Origin: Homarus americanus
Lineage: Eukaryota > Arthropoda > Malacostraca > Decapoda > Nephropidae
Direction of reading: 5' to 3'
Assembly (NCBI RefSeq): GCF_018991925.1
Contig: NW_024756661.1
Span: 1-64,000 of the forward strand
DNA: 64,000 nt
A program made the position numbers and the translations under genes. This document shows, piece by piece, positions 23,178 through 35,878 of the stretch; within the stretch, counting starts at the first letter, position 1, and every line of letters starts with the position of its first letter. The notes below the pieces were generated by a model that was not told the origin of the DNA, made no database searches, and was given only the letters and a program-made list of their open reading frames with translations.

Positions 23178-23395
23178 AACCTATTTTTTCCCAGAGCGGA
23201 GATTATAACAATGGACCTACCTTAACCTAACCAACCTACCCTACCCTAACCTAAACCCAACCTAACCTACCCTACCCTAACCTAACCAAACGTAACGTAA
23301 CCTAACCTATTCTTCCCCGAGTGGAGATTATGACAGTGGACCTACCCTACCTTACCCTACCCTAACCTAACCTAACTTGCCCGACACTACAGTAC
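23178..23395. repeat. 126-bp duplicated unit with CCTAA/CCTACC arrays
   Basis: CCTATTTTTTCCCAGAGCGG (about 23,180) and CCTATTCTTCCCCGAGTGG (about 23,306) begin two related units. Each continues AGATTATRACARTGGACC and then a run of CCTAA and CCTACC pentamers. Confidence 0.8.
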
Positions 23396-23457
23396 CTGAA
23401 GGGGTTCTTCTGTCTAGTAGAGGCAACACATAATTATCGCTCACTCATAGGTATACG

Positions 23458-23600
23458 GTGGGGGAGTGGTTACAGCGCCCTGTCTTGTCCTAGTCGCTGG
23501 TTCGGTTCACCACGAGTCCATTCCGGTTATGAATGAGTACCTAACATTACAGCTGAGGAAATGAGGGCGATAGAGTGCAGTGCCGACCATACTGTCTCTT
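23458..23600 (+). repeat. Possible tRNA-derived SINE
   Basis: GTGGTTACAGCGCC resembles a pol III A box and GCTGGTTCGGTTCACC a B box, about 35 bp apart. The sequence continues into ATGAATGAGTACCTA. The pattern matches a tRNA-derived head, but no clean 3' end is visible. Confidence 0.45.
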
Positions 23601-23754
23601 AGTGCACCACCATACTGCCTCCCGGTGCACCAGAGGCTTGTATCCAAATCCCGGGAACGAGCTGTCAGGCCCATGAAGACCTACTTTTACCTTTTATATC
23701 TTCAAGAGACTTCTACTGTATACACAAGCCTAATTTTGGAGAAACTTAACTATC
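23601..23754. other. Unique spacer
   Basis: Contains two CATACTG...GTGCACCA pieces in tandem; otherwise unique. Confidence 0.4.
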
Positions 23755-24062
23755 ATTAACACCTAACCTAACCAAACCAAACCCAGCTCATTATAACCTA
23801 ACCAAACCCAGCCCATTCTAACCTAACCAAACCCAGCCCATTCTAACCTAACCAAACCCAAACTAACATAAATCTAAACTAACCAAACCCAGTCCATTCT
23901 AACCTAACCTAACCCAGCCCATTCTAACGTAACCTAACCAAACTTAATCAAACCCAGTACATGCCAACCTATCCTAACTCAGTCCATCCCAATCTAACCT
24001 AACCAAACCAAACCCAGTCCATCTTAACTCAACCAAACCCAACCCATCCTAACTAAAACCTC
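23755..24062. repeat. 25-bp CCTAACCAAACCCAGCCCA minisatellite
   Basis: About 11 copies of AACCAAACCCAGCCCATTCT plus AACCT. The CCTAACC core suggests descent from telomere-type DNA. Confidence 0.9.
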
Positions 24063-24289
24063 TTGCAACCTTAATAATACCACACAGGTGCATTAATTAA
24101 GGTCCCAGGTGTCCACTCAGTCAACACAGATGAGGGCACAGGCCAGCAGGACGGATTGATGTGGGGTTTTTTCCACTCTTACGAATTCAACGCAACTGTT
24201 TTGTAAATATCTGAAGGAGGCGACGCAGGAGCCACGAGTGAGACCTGATAGCCTCTCCTCTCTTTCTCTTCTGGCCTACACAACGACGG
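24063..24289. other. Unique spacer
   Basis: Unique sequence, no gene recognised. Confidence 0.4.
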
Positions 24290-24765
24290 GGAAACAAAGG
24301 AGAGGGGAGAAGGAGGGAGGGACGAAAGGAGAATAGGAGAACTGAGAATGAAATGAAAAGAGAGGAGGAGGGGAGGAACAGTAGAACCAACAACGTGAAA
24401 AGATAAGAAACAAAAGGGATGAGAGAGAGAGAGTGAGAGGGAGGGGACAAAAGGGAGAAATAATAGATAAAGGGGAGTAAATAAAAAGAACGAAGGGAGG
24501 GAGAGAGTGAGGGGGGAGGAGGGAGAAAAGGTAAGGAGAGGAGTAATGTATGATAAGGAGAGAACAAGGAGGAGAGGCAGGTGAGATAGGGAGTGTCGGG
24601 GAGGGAAGGGAAGTGAGATAACGGCAGGCGAAGGGGGGGGGTGAGAGGGGGGAGAGGGAGGGAGGGGTGAGAGGGCAGGAGGGGAGGGGAGGGGAGGAGG
24701 GGGAAAGGGGAGGAGGGGGGAAGAAGGAGAGGAAAGGAGAAGGGAGGGGGGAGAGGAGGGGAGCT
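24290..24765 (+). repeat. Polypurine GGAGGGGAGA tract
   Basis: Near-pure A/G strand of about 475 bp. The minus-strand Pro/Ser/Leu frame of 196 codons is low complexity. Confidence 0.92.
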
Positions 24766-24899
24766 TCATATGAATATTTTCACTAATTAAAGATATACGA
24801 ATACACCCTAACTGGCTGACTTACGTTAAAACACACACACACACTTATGACTGTACCCTTTAACTCACCCGATACCCGGGATCGTTCATTTATCCCCAT

Positions 24900-25448
24900 T
24901 TGAGGCTGAGTTCATCATCGTTCCTCTTCCTCCTCCTCTTGCACATTTTCTTCCTCCTCCACCTCTTCTATTTCTTCCTACTCCTTCTCCTCTTCTTCTT
25001 CATCCTCCTCCTCTACCTTTCTTCCTCCTCCACCTCTTCTATTTCTTCTGCTCTTCTCCTTCTTCTTCATCCTCTTCCCCTCCCTCCTCTTGCACCTTTT
25101 CTTCCTCCTCCACCTCTTCTATTTCTTCTGCTCCTTCTCCTCTTCTTCTTCATCCTCTTCCCCTCCCTCCTCTTCCCCCCCCCACCTTCTCCTCTCTCTT
25201 CATCTCTCCCTCCCACCTTTCCTCCTCCACCTCTTCATTTCTTCTGCCCTTCCCTCCTCTTCATCCCCCCCTCCCCCCTCTTGCACCTTTCTTCCTCCTC
25301 CACCTTCTATTTTTCTGCCCTTCTCCTCTTCTTCATCCTCTTCCCCCCCTCCTCTTGCACCTTTTCTTCCTCCTCCACCTCTTCTATTTCTTCTGCTCCT
25401 TCTCCTCTTCTTCTTCATCCTCTTCCCCCTCCCCTCCTCTTCCTCCTT
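24900..25448. repeat. Pyrimidine-rich CTTCCTCCTCCACC array
   Basis: Near-pure C/T strand. A block containing TTGCACCTTTTCTTCCTCC and CACCTCTTCTATTTCTTCTG recurs at least five times, so this is a higher-order repeat of roughly 80-150 bp with internal deletions. Confidence 0.92.
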
Positions 25449-25639
25449 AAGTCTGATAAACCAATAAGTAATATGTATTCGGAACGTGAATGTATATCTT
25501 CGCTGTGCAGTATATTGGATAATGGAAGCCCTCGAATCGAGGATGGCCGGCCCAAGGGCCTCCCAGGCGTGAATTTGTTTAAGGTGTAAAAGCTGTCGCC
25601 AACACAACAACCACACTCTAAGTTAACGAGCTGCATGAC
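25449..25639. other. Unique spacer
   Basis: Unique sequence including a CpG-rich patch GAATCGAGGATGGCCGG. No gene identified. Confidence 0.4.
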
Positions 25640-25870
25640 CCAGTGTCAAGGAATAGTCCGAGAAGACCGGACAACTCGCCAACTGCACTGGCTAACCATG
25701 ACCCTGAATACGATCTGCAAGTCGATTAACATCCACGTTCCTAATTACTGCTGGGTAGACAGAGGCAAACGGCGTTAAGAAACTTGACCATAGTTTAACC
25801 CAGCCCGGGGATCGAACCCTGTACAGTACTGTATGTGAGGACGACATGATGTAGACCACATCCTTCTGCC
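25640..25870 (-). repeat. tRNA-derived SINE, minus strand
   Basis: On the minus strand a B box GGTTCGATCCCCGGGC (25,804-25,819) is followed by AAACTATGGTCAAGTTTC, TTAACGCC and CACCCAGCAG-like sequence (CTACCCAGCAGTAATTAGG). The 49-bp stretch from the B box matches the SINE head at 58,229-58,277 at nearly nine positions in ten, so the two are copies of one family. The A-box region is diverged. Confidence 0.75.
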
Positions 25871-25879
25871 TGGGGTCAG

Positions 25880-26192
25880 GGGTTATGGTGTGCAGGTTAG
25901 GCTGGGGTGCAGGGTTAGCAGGGTGTGCAGGGCCAGCAGGGTCGTGCAGGGTGGGTGTCAGCAGGTCAAATAAAGGGGTCAGTCAGGCAGCGGGGTGTGC
26001 AGATTGGGGGTGGCCAATTGGGGTTGTGGGGTCAGCGTCAGTAGGCAGGGTGTGCAGGGGCAGGAGGGTGGTGCAGGGTTGTCATAAAGCAGGGTCAGTA
26101 CAATAGTGCTGGGTTGGGGGTGCTGGGGTTGGGGTGCTGGGGTTGGGGTGTGCTGGGTTGGGGGTGCTGGGGTTGGGGTGTGCTGGGATGTT
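25880..26192 (+). repeat. GGGTGTGCAGGGTCAGCAGG / GGGGTTGGGGTGCT arrays
   Basis: An irregular GCAGGGT-based array gives way at about 26,108 to a regular GCTGGGGTTGGGGTG array. Open frames are read-through. Confidence 0.88.
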
Positions 26193-26324
26193 CTGAGAAG
26201 CTGCTGGTGTGAGGCGCCCATAAACACGTTATCACTATAAATATATTCTTATCGGGTCTCCATTTTTACGTTGCACTATTTGTGTAAAAGATGTTCTATA
26301 TAAAAAAAGGTATTTCCGTCAATA

Positions 26325-26985
26325 ATGTCGTTACTATTATTACTATCATCAATATTCTTCTTCTTACTATTATTATTATATTTTCTGTTACTATTATTAT
26401 TACAGTATTCATTATTATTATTATTATATTTTCTTTATTACTATAATTATTATTACAGTATTCATTATTATTATTTATATTTTCTTTATTACTACTACAG
26501 TATTCATTATTATAATTATTATCGTTATATTTTCTTTATTACTATTATTATTACAGTATTCATTATTATTATTATTATTATCGTTATATTTTCTTATTAC
26601 TATAATTATTATTACAGTATTCATTATTATTATTATCGTTATATTTTCTTTATTACTATTATTATTACTACAGTATTCATTATTATAATTATTATCGTTA
26701 TATTTTCTTTATTACTATTATTATTACTACAGTATTCATTATTATTATTATTATCGTTATATTTTCTTTATCACTATTATTATTACTACAGTATTCATTA
26801 TTATAATTATTATCGTTATATTTTCTTTATCACTATTATTATTACTACAGTATTCATTATTATTATTATTATCGTTATATTTTCTTTATTACTATTATTA
26901 TTACAGTATTCATTATTATTATTATCGTTATATTTTCTTTATTACTATTATTACTACAGTATTCATTATTATAATTATCTCTCTA
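26325..26985. repeat. 58-bp AT-rich higher-order microsatellite
   Basis: About 12 copies of a block containing CAGTATTCATTATTATTATT, TATCGTTATATTTTC and TTTATTACTATTATTATTAC. Triplet slippage inside a larger conserved unit. Confidence 0.93.
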
Positions 26986-27305
26986 CTTAAACTTACAACT
27001 GTACCTTCCCCCATCCTCGCTTCTGAATCATTTAAGGAAATTTGTAAAAAAAAAAAGTCAGATCATCCATGATTCGCCACATCAGCTGTTCTATCCTCAA
27101 AGACAGGCGGTCCTTCATAATGGCAGGGGTCAAGTAGAGAGAACTAGTGTGTGTGTGTGACAAGACTAAAACTCTCTGAGGGTTAATTAACACAGTGTAG
27201 CCTGCAGGGAGGGAATGGTGGAGCAAAGGCCAATCAGCCAGCAGCGTAGTGAGGATAACACGAGTAAACTATAATAATAAGTGTAATGTATGTCTTTATT
27301 GCCTT
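26986..27305. other. Unique spacer
   Basis: Unique sequence, no gene recognised. Confidence 0.4.
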
Positions 27306-27309
27306 CCAC

Positions 27310-27545
27310 GGTACTACTACCATTACCACTACGAGCACTACTACAACCACCACTTCTACTATCACCACTACTATTACTACCACTCCCACTACTGCCATCA
27401 ACTGACTACCAAACAGATATTCCACCTCACCACCTCAACATTACTGCTTCTATACCATACTAATGCTGTCACAATACCATCACAGCACCGGAACTACCCC
27501 ACCACCATCATCACTACCACCACATCATCACCACATTATGGCCAA
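27310..27545. repeat. CTACTACCACCA low-complexity tract
   Basis: Triplet-rich ACC/ACT repeats with interruptions. Confidence 0.8.
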
Positions 27546-28492
27546 CACCTATAGGCAGTTCTTTATTTAAATCCACTTCAAAAAAAAAAAAACCTAATTC
27601 CATACGGCTTGTTTATTTCCAACTTTGATTCTCGAAACTAAAATGAATAAATAAAATACCAATAAAATACAGTATTAACTCTTTTACCGCCATTGCCTCT
27701 GATACTAACTTTTTATCTTTTCTTTTCTTTTATTCTTTCTATTTAGTCTCGAGCCAAAATCGTTCCGCCTAGACTGGGAAGGAAAAAAAAATTGGCGGGA
27801 AAGTTGCAAGATGAGATTGACGCAGTGAAGTGGAGGATGGCTGGCTGGCTATACGACCGTCAGCCTTGAAAACCGCAGGAGATGAAATGACTCCCGGGAT
27901 TAAGTTCCGTCTGTGACATGGGGCGACGCCGAGCTTGATATGTGGTGAGGATAAGCTTAAGCTGCACAAGAAGAAGCAGGGAGAGGTGAATATGCCACCA
28001 GCCAGCTTAGATGAACGTGTGGGAGAGTTAAGCTAAACACTACAGTAAACCAGGTATATAAACCACACCACAACAACGTAAAAGATTTGACTTAGAGTAA
28101 ACACAAAAGAATAACGAATGCAACAAAACACTGAGCTTCTAAACTCGAAAATATAAACGATCATATTGCCATAAACTTATAAAAAAACCACACATTAAAA
28201 TCGATCTCTAAAAAGTGAAACAAAATAACATCGAATAATAACAAACATCCAAGAACGGGCGATATATGACGTCACTTGTTGATTCAAGAACGTCAAAAAC
28301 CGTACAGCACGATCTTGATGAGGGTAAAAATATTAATACTGAACCTTTGATAACGTAACGTGGAGTAGGAGGTGTCATCCCTAATTTAAAGAGAACTAAT
28401 TTTAGACATAGATGGATGGATGGATGATGATGCGAGAACAATGGAGAGTTTCACCCCTGTACACACAAACATCAAGGGACTTTATAAACATT
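27546..28492. other. Unique AT-rich DNA
   Basis: About 0.95 kb without tandem repeats apart from a (GGAT)n at about 28,410. Two minus-strand frames of 66 and 77 codons show no recognisable domain. Confidence 0.5.
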
Positions 28493-28622
28493 ACCCCCCT
28501 CCCTCTCCTACCCCCCCCCTCCCTCTCCTACCCCCACTCCCTCTCCTACCCCCACTCCCTCTCCTACCCCCACTCCCTCTCCTACCCCCACTCCCTCTCC
28601 TACCCCCACTCCCTCTCCTCCA
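28493..28622. repeat. 17-bp CTCCCTCTCCTACCCCC minisatellite
   Basis: About seven near-identical copies. Confidence 0.95.
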
Positions 28623-28760
28623 CTCAACACATTATTACCATCACCAACTTCTTGAAGGGTTATAACTTTGGCTGGTCCAATCCCTCACCACCACACTCTA
28701 ACACTAATGATCGTGTAAGAGAATTGTCATACTTTATTTGTTAGTAGTTAGTGAGGGGGC

Positions 28761-28832
28761 ACAGACAGACAGACAGACAGACATACATACATACATACAT
28801 ACATACATACATACATACATACATACATACAT
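28761..28832. repeat. (CAGA)n(CATA)n microsatellite
   Basis: CAGA tetranucleotides followed by about 12 CATA units. Confidence 0.96.
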
Positions 28833-30224
<1,392 letters not shown>

Positions 30225-30325
30225 TTTTTGGGGGGAGTTGGGTTGGATTAGGTTAGGCTAGCGATAGGGTAGTTAATCTTGAAGTAAAATAAGCTGGGGT
30301 GCCTTATCTCCACATAATCCAGGTA
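30225..30325 (+). repeat. TTAGG-like patch plus foldback arm
   Basis: GGATTAGGTTAGGCTAGCGA then GTTAATCTTGAAGTAAAATA, AGCTGGGGTGCC, TTATCTCC. Same order as 6,150-6,602: telomere-like patch, GCGATAGG, then one arm. Confidence 0.7.
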
Positions 30326-30471
30326 TAGATTTGCTATCAGTATGTTTGGTTCAGCTGACCTGGATAGTTACTGCTGGTCATGGTAGGACCCACGTGGCTT
30401 TGTTGCTGCCCCAAACTTTTAAACATTGTGTGTTGTACATGCAGTCAAGACCAGTGCTCGCTGCTTCGTGA

Positions 30472-30640
30472 CCCTGGCTGTTGACACTACTCTGTATTCA
30501 TAACAACGATATCAATAATGTAATGTTGACGAGCCTTTATGCTAGGGATGGGGTGCATCTGTCTAGGGATGGAGTAGCAACCCTGGCTGGGACTCTCGAA
30601 AGGGCAGTCCAAAAGATGTCGAAGTCTTTAAACTGCTAGG
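30472..30640 (+). pseudogene. CR1 ORF1 C-terminal tail, SGNH-esterase-like
   Basis: An open frame ending at TAG 30,638-30,640 contains ARDGVHLSRDG (30,541-30,573). D-x-x-H in DGVHLS matches block V of SGNH/GDSL hydrolases, which carries the catalytic Asp and His. Known: many CR1-family ORF1 proteins carry an esterase domain. Only the last 56 or so codons remain here; the Ser block is absent. ORF2 begins in another frame a few bases later, the usual CR1 order. Confidence 0.5.
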
Positions 30641-30647
30641 GGAACAT

Positions 30648-33605
30648 GTGAGCACGGGGGTGGAGGAGACTGCAGTGGGAGCAGGTAAACAAAGTGAAAG
30701 GTTACAGGGAAATAGTGTTAGGAATGATGACAAAACTAAATTAAACAGCGAGTTAAAACCTAAACGCGGCAAAGGGAGGACTCAGAACACGACAATCTTA
30801 AATGTCTACTACGCGAACGGTAGAAGTATGAGAAACAAAATGAATGATATTAGGGCCTTGGTATGTACCGAAAAAATCGATATAATAGCATTCACTGAAA
30901 CATGGATCAACCTAGAGTCACGTGAGTTACCGGTCGAATACCAAATTGCAGGTTACAAATTATTCCATACCGATAGGCAGATTAGGAAAGGAGGCGGAGT
31001 AGCAATCTATGTCAGGGATAATCTGAAGTGTGAAATAAATAAGGAAATAAAAACTGAGCGGAATACAGAAACAATTTGGATAGAATTAATCGACGGTAGG
31101 GATAAATTAATCACAGGAGTAATATATTGACCTCCCAATCTTGATAGAGTTAATGAGTGACTTATCTGGGAAGAAATGCGCAGGGCTTCCATATACAACA
31201 AAGTCTGTATAGTAGGCGACTTTAACCTTGACCAAATAGATTGGATTGACCTTATGGGTAACTCAGAATCAGAGGATTTTCTTGAAACGAACCAGGACTG
31301 TTTTCTAAATCAACATATAACCGAACCCACCCGGGGTAATGATATACTTGATTTAGTTCTGTCGAACAGGGAAAACCTCATTAGCAGTGTCGAGGTAGGG
31401 AACGAACTTGCAAACAGCGATCACAAAGAAATTAGATTCCACTTAGATTATCAGAGCAGACGTAAGGAAAATCCCACAAAAGTCCCAGATTTCAGAAGGG
31501 CAAACTTTGATAGTTTGAAGAGGCAGTTGAGAGAATGGGCATCATGCTTGGGGATAAACTACATAGACCTGACGGTTGAAACTGACCTCATAACGAGATC
31601 TGAGGTTGCCGAGTTCCACAACAATTCAAATAATGAGTTACTTAATGCACAAAGGCAGAACATACCATATAAAAAACTCAGATCAAACAACAATGGCCCT
31701 AAATGGATAAAGAATTATTTAAAGAACATTATTCGTCAAAGGAAGGCTATAGATAGGAGTATAAATCATGGCAAAATTTACCTCCGGGATTATTATAAGG
31801 TATTGGCCAGTAGGGTTAAGACCGAGATAAGGAAAGCAAAGAGGAATAATGAGCAGAGGATAGCAAGGGAGGCAAAGACAAACGCCAAGGAGATTCTATC
31901 AAATGTATCAAACTAAAACACGAGAAAAGATTGGGCCAATGCAGTCAGATACCGGGGAGCTAACTGATAATGACGGAGAAATGAGCAATAATCTGAATAA
32001 ATATTTTTCAACAGTTTTCACCACCGAAAATCTAAACATGATACCCGAGGCACCGACTATATTCAGAAATAGTGAAAAAACAAATTAAGTGAGATAGTAG
32101 TGACTAGTAACGATGTTAGTAAGCAAATTGACAAACTAAAGCCCAATAAGTCACCAGGGTCCCGATGAGATATTTGCCAGAGTATTAAAGGGATGTAAGG
32201 AAGAGTTTAGTATGCCCTTAGCAAAGTTGTTGAACATGTCCTTAAAAACAGGTGTAGTACCGGAATCCTGGAGGATAGCGAATGTAATACCGATTTTCAA
32301 GAAGGGGGATAGATCACTATCCTCTAACTACCGTCCAATCAGTCTAACATCAATTGTAGGCAAATTACTGGAAGCAATCATTTCAAACTCTATTTGAAAC
32401 CACCTGGAGAAGCACAGATTGATCAATGATTCCCAGCATGGCTTCACAAGCGGGCGTTCATGTCTAACTAATCTATTAACATTCTTATCATCAGTTTTCG
32501 AATCGGTGGACGAGGGGCACAATTATGATGTGGTATATCTCGACTTTAGCAAAGCCTTCGACAGAGTCCCCCACGAAAGACTAATAAGAAAGGTAGAAGC
32601 ACATGGCATTAAAGGTAATATTCTAAAATGGATTAGGACGTGGTTACAGTACAGGAAACAGCGAGTGAGCATTATCGGCACTAAATCCCATTGGAGCAAC
32701 GTCACTAGTGGAGTTCCCCAAGGCTCAGTACTTGGACCATTATTATTTATTATAAACATAAACGACATAGATATCGGCATAGACAGCAACATAAGTAAAT
32801 TTGCTGATGACACTAAAATAGGACGTGTAATTAAATATGACGACTCCGCAAAACTACAGGAAGATCTAAAAAAAAATTTCGAATGGTCTGAAAAATGGCA
32901 GATGAAATTCAATGTGAACAAATGTAAAGTACTCAGTATAGGAGATGTAAACAGGGAAACCAGATACCAGATGAACAACGATGCCATTGTAAAATCCGAC
33001 TGCGAGAGAGATTTAGGAGTAATGGTAAGTAGGAATCTTATGCCAAGTAAACTGTGTTTTTGCTCGAAATAAGGCTAATAAAGTACTTGGGTTCATATAA
33101 AGTAGTGTTAGCTACAAGACTAGCGAGGTCAACTTAAGATTATATCTTACGCTTTTGAGACCTCACCTGGATTACGCAGTTCAGTTTTGGTCACCGTATT
33201 ACAGAATGGATATAGAATCCTTAGAAAGAATGCAGAGGAGAATGACAAGACTAATCCCGGGCATTAGGAACCTTGAGTACAGAGACAGGTTAAAGCATCT
33301 TAATTTGCACTCCCTCGAGAGACGCAGAGCGAGGGGCGACATGATAGAGGTGCATAAATGGAAGTCAGGGCTAAACAAAGGGGACATTACAAAGGTACTC
33401 AAACTATCCAACCAGGAGCGAACTCGTAACAATGGTTTTAAATTAGACAAATTTAGATTTAGGCGCGAAATAGGTAAACACTGGTTTGGAAACAGAGTAG
33501 TGGATGGAATGGAACAAGTTACCAAATATCATCATTAACTCGAATACGCTGGATAGCTTCAAACATTGGTTGGATGCTTATATGAGCAATAGGGGTTGGG
33601 TGTAA
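30648..33605 (+). pseudogene. CR1 ORF2 (endonuclease-reverse transcriptase), broken
   Basis: In target-primed retrotransposition the endonuclease nicks DNA and the reverse transcriptase copies the RNA. Endonuclease marks: FTETW near 30,891, GGGVAIYV near 30,993, GDFN at 31,215-31,226, LDLVLSN near 31,347 and an intact S-D-H at 31,416-31,424. Reverse transcriptase marks in an intact frame 32,419-33,072: LDFSKAFD (catalytic Asp codon 32,542-32,544), SGVPQGSVLGP, and FADD at 32,800-32,811. The C-terminal part (33,155-33,605) has the MDIESLERMQRR and LDKFRFRREIG blocks. Breaks: two TGG-to-TGA-type stops (31,128 and 31,157 area), a frameshift near 31,910, a one-base insertion near 32,162, TGA near 32,395, a frameshift near 33,055, TAA near 33,099, and an extra G near 33,505. 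Real end TAA 33,603-33,605. Confidence 0.9.
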
Positions 33606-33689
33606 ATGGGACTGCCCAGTATGGGCCAATAGGCCCGCTGCAGATTTCTCCATTTTTATGTTCTTATATAACACACACACACGAATCCA

Positions 33690-33968
33690 GGTAAAAAAGT
33701 CACAGGTAAAAAAGTCACAGAAAAAAGTCACAGGAAAAAAAATCACAGAAAAAAGACACAGAAAAAAGTCACCTAACCTAACCTACTGTACGTGCATCAC
33801 ATATAAATTGTGTTGTCAATATGTAAAAGTCATGTATTGTCAGTTAATAACGGTTTTAAAATATTTTTAGTTTTATTACCTTAAATGTGACTTTTTTTCC
33901 TGTAACTTTTTTTCCTAGCCAAAATTGTGATTTTTTTCTGTGACTTTTTTTCCTGTGACTTTATTACC
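33690..33968. mobile_element. 279-bp inverted-repeat element (MITE-like)
   Basis: Terminal inverted repeats GGTAAAAAAGTCACAGG (33,690-33,706) and CCTGTGACTTTATTACC (33,952-33,968) match at 16 of 17 positions. Inside each end, subterminal GTCACAG/AAAAAA units repeat, so the two 80-bp ends could pair as an imperfect hairpin around a 110-bp centre that includes CACCTAACCTAACC. It has no coding capacity and no clear target duplication. It starts 22 bp after the CR1 3' end. Confidence 0.75.
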
Positions 33969-35520
33969 GGCCACCACACACACACACAAACACGGCTTTT
34001 GCTCCAGCTTCACCATATCACCATCAAACCACCACACACAACCCACAGCCACACTATCATAATCAGCAAGCCTTCAGATCCATCACAAACACACAACACC
34101 TCTCAATACATTCTCCCGACCATCATCCATACTGTCACTTGGACTACCTCTCCTCCCAGTTGACGGTCGTCATGGCCACCGAGGTGCCAGTCACCTTTAC
34201 CTTGAGGCACCATTACACGGCACTCACCCTTGATCACATTCCCAGATGTTGACATCATCAATGGTCACCGCACTCCCAGGCTCAACATGCACCATCATGT
34301 TCTCATATGTGGTAGATAGAGATGATCCGTGGGTGTAGCGTCACCATCACGACCACTTGCCGCCCAAATACACCTAAACCCTCACCTGACGTGTTCTAGT
34401 CAGCCGCCGTCTTCACAGTAATCGTCCTCATCACTCACGTTATAATCATCCTCATAGCTAACATCTTTCACCCTTTAGAGGAAAAAGTATCCCCCAGGAA
34501 TTTTATTCTGGCTAACGCCTGACGATTTTATTCATCTGAGGGGAGCCCCTGCCCGGTGAAGGGTTAAAGGTTTCCAATAGGATCGAGATTTTCTTAAAAT
34601 TTTATAATCTTGATCCGCAGGAGATTGGGTGAATATATGGACTCTGGATTATTTTGCCTTAAGTCCCCCGCACACCAGGATGTTGTGTACGTGTCGGCTA
34701 TACTGCATGTGTATACAACCACGTATATCATTAATTTAGTGCTAAAATTACTAATTGTAAAAAATGTACTAACTTTGATATTCACGGCCACACATCCTAA
34801 GTATTACACCAGAAATACACTAAACCAAAACATTAATTATTCCGGCCATTAATAACACAACAACACGTAAGGAATGAGTAGAAACACACGAACCAGTTGA
34901 TCTTGGCTCCCTCGGTGGACGGAGATTGACGCCACCTCTCAAATTTTAGTACACGACACATCCCATAACATAATACAAATTCATGAGTATTTTCAATTTA
35001 ACTCCTCTAAAATGTTCAGAAGTTCTGTATCGGACACTAAAACACGACAGACAGACACAAAACAGCAACACCTATCTGTATCCCTTAATCTTTGCAACAT
35101 AAAAACCATAATAGACAAGGTTGAGCTGTATTACCAGAACTAAGGAAGTACAGACGTGTGCACACAAGTGAAGGTCATCCGGGATATATGTATATCGGCG
35201 GTGACGACAGCCAGGGACAGTGGCACTTTATGACGTGATGGAGGGGGGGGGGGGACCACGGCGAACGGGACAAAATAACACTTCACTTTTAAACGACTGT
35301 CATGATATAACAGGAAAATGGGCCACAAACCTGCATTAGATACCCGTCGATAACAAGATTACTTAAAATACTTTAACAATAATAATAAAATAATGAGACA
35401 ATGATGACAATAATAATAATATACAAATAACATCAAAATAATAATACAGTAACAACAACAAGACACACAACCTTCAGGCCAACACTTCTAGCTAACATAA
35501 TTAATTTCCCAATAATTTTT
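33969..35520. other. Unique DNA, no gene recognised
   Basis: About 1.5 kb of mostly unique sequence. A poly-G run lies at 35,240-35,252 and AATAA-rich DNA at 35,375-35,460. No conserved protein or RNA was recognised. Confidence 0.5.
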
Positions 35521-35524
35521 GGAC

Positions 35525-35705
35525 AACACCACCGACCTCCAACACCACCACCGACCCCGAACACCACCACCATCGACCCCCAACACTACCACCGACCCCC
35601 AACTTTTTCTACCACCGACCCCCCAACACCACCACCACCGACCCCCCAACACCACCACCACCGACCCCCAACACCACCACCACCGACCCCCAACACCACC
35701 AACTA
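35525..35705. repeat. CACCACCACCGACCCCCAA minisatellite
   Basis: About nine irregular 17-20 bp copies. Confidence 0.92.
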
Positions 35706-35737
35706 CCTTGATCATTAATAACCAAGTGACCAAAATT

Positions 35738-35788
35738 AAAAAAAAAATAATAATAATAAAAATAATAATAAATAAAAATAAATAATAA

Positions 35789-35856
<68 letters not shown>

Positions 35857-35878
35857 GGTAATAATAATAATAATAATC
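35738..35878. repeat. (AAT)n microsatellite
   Basis: AAT/AAAT runs, nearly pure from 35,790. Confidence 0.96.

Larger units (their letters stand above)
30472..33668 (+). mobile_element. CR1-clade non-LTR retrotransposon, decayed
   Basis: About 3.2 kb: the tail of ORF1, ORF2 with endonuclease and reverse transcriptase, a 60-bp 3' UTR, and a 3' end of TTTTTATGTTCTTATATA. The same terminal TTCTTATGT motif closes the copies at 49,245 and 59,238; short 3' octamer-like repeats are a known CR1 trait. The 5' limit is uncertain because the upstream ORF1 frame is closed at 30,469-30,471. Multiple frameshifts and stops make it immobile on its own. Confidence 0.9.
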
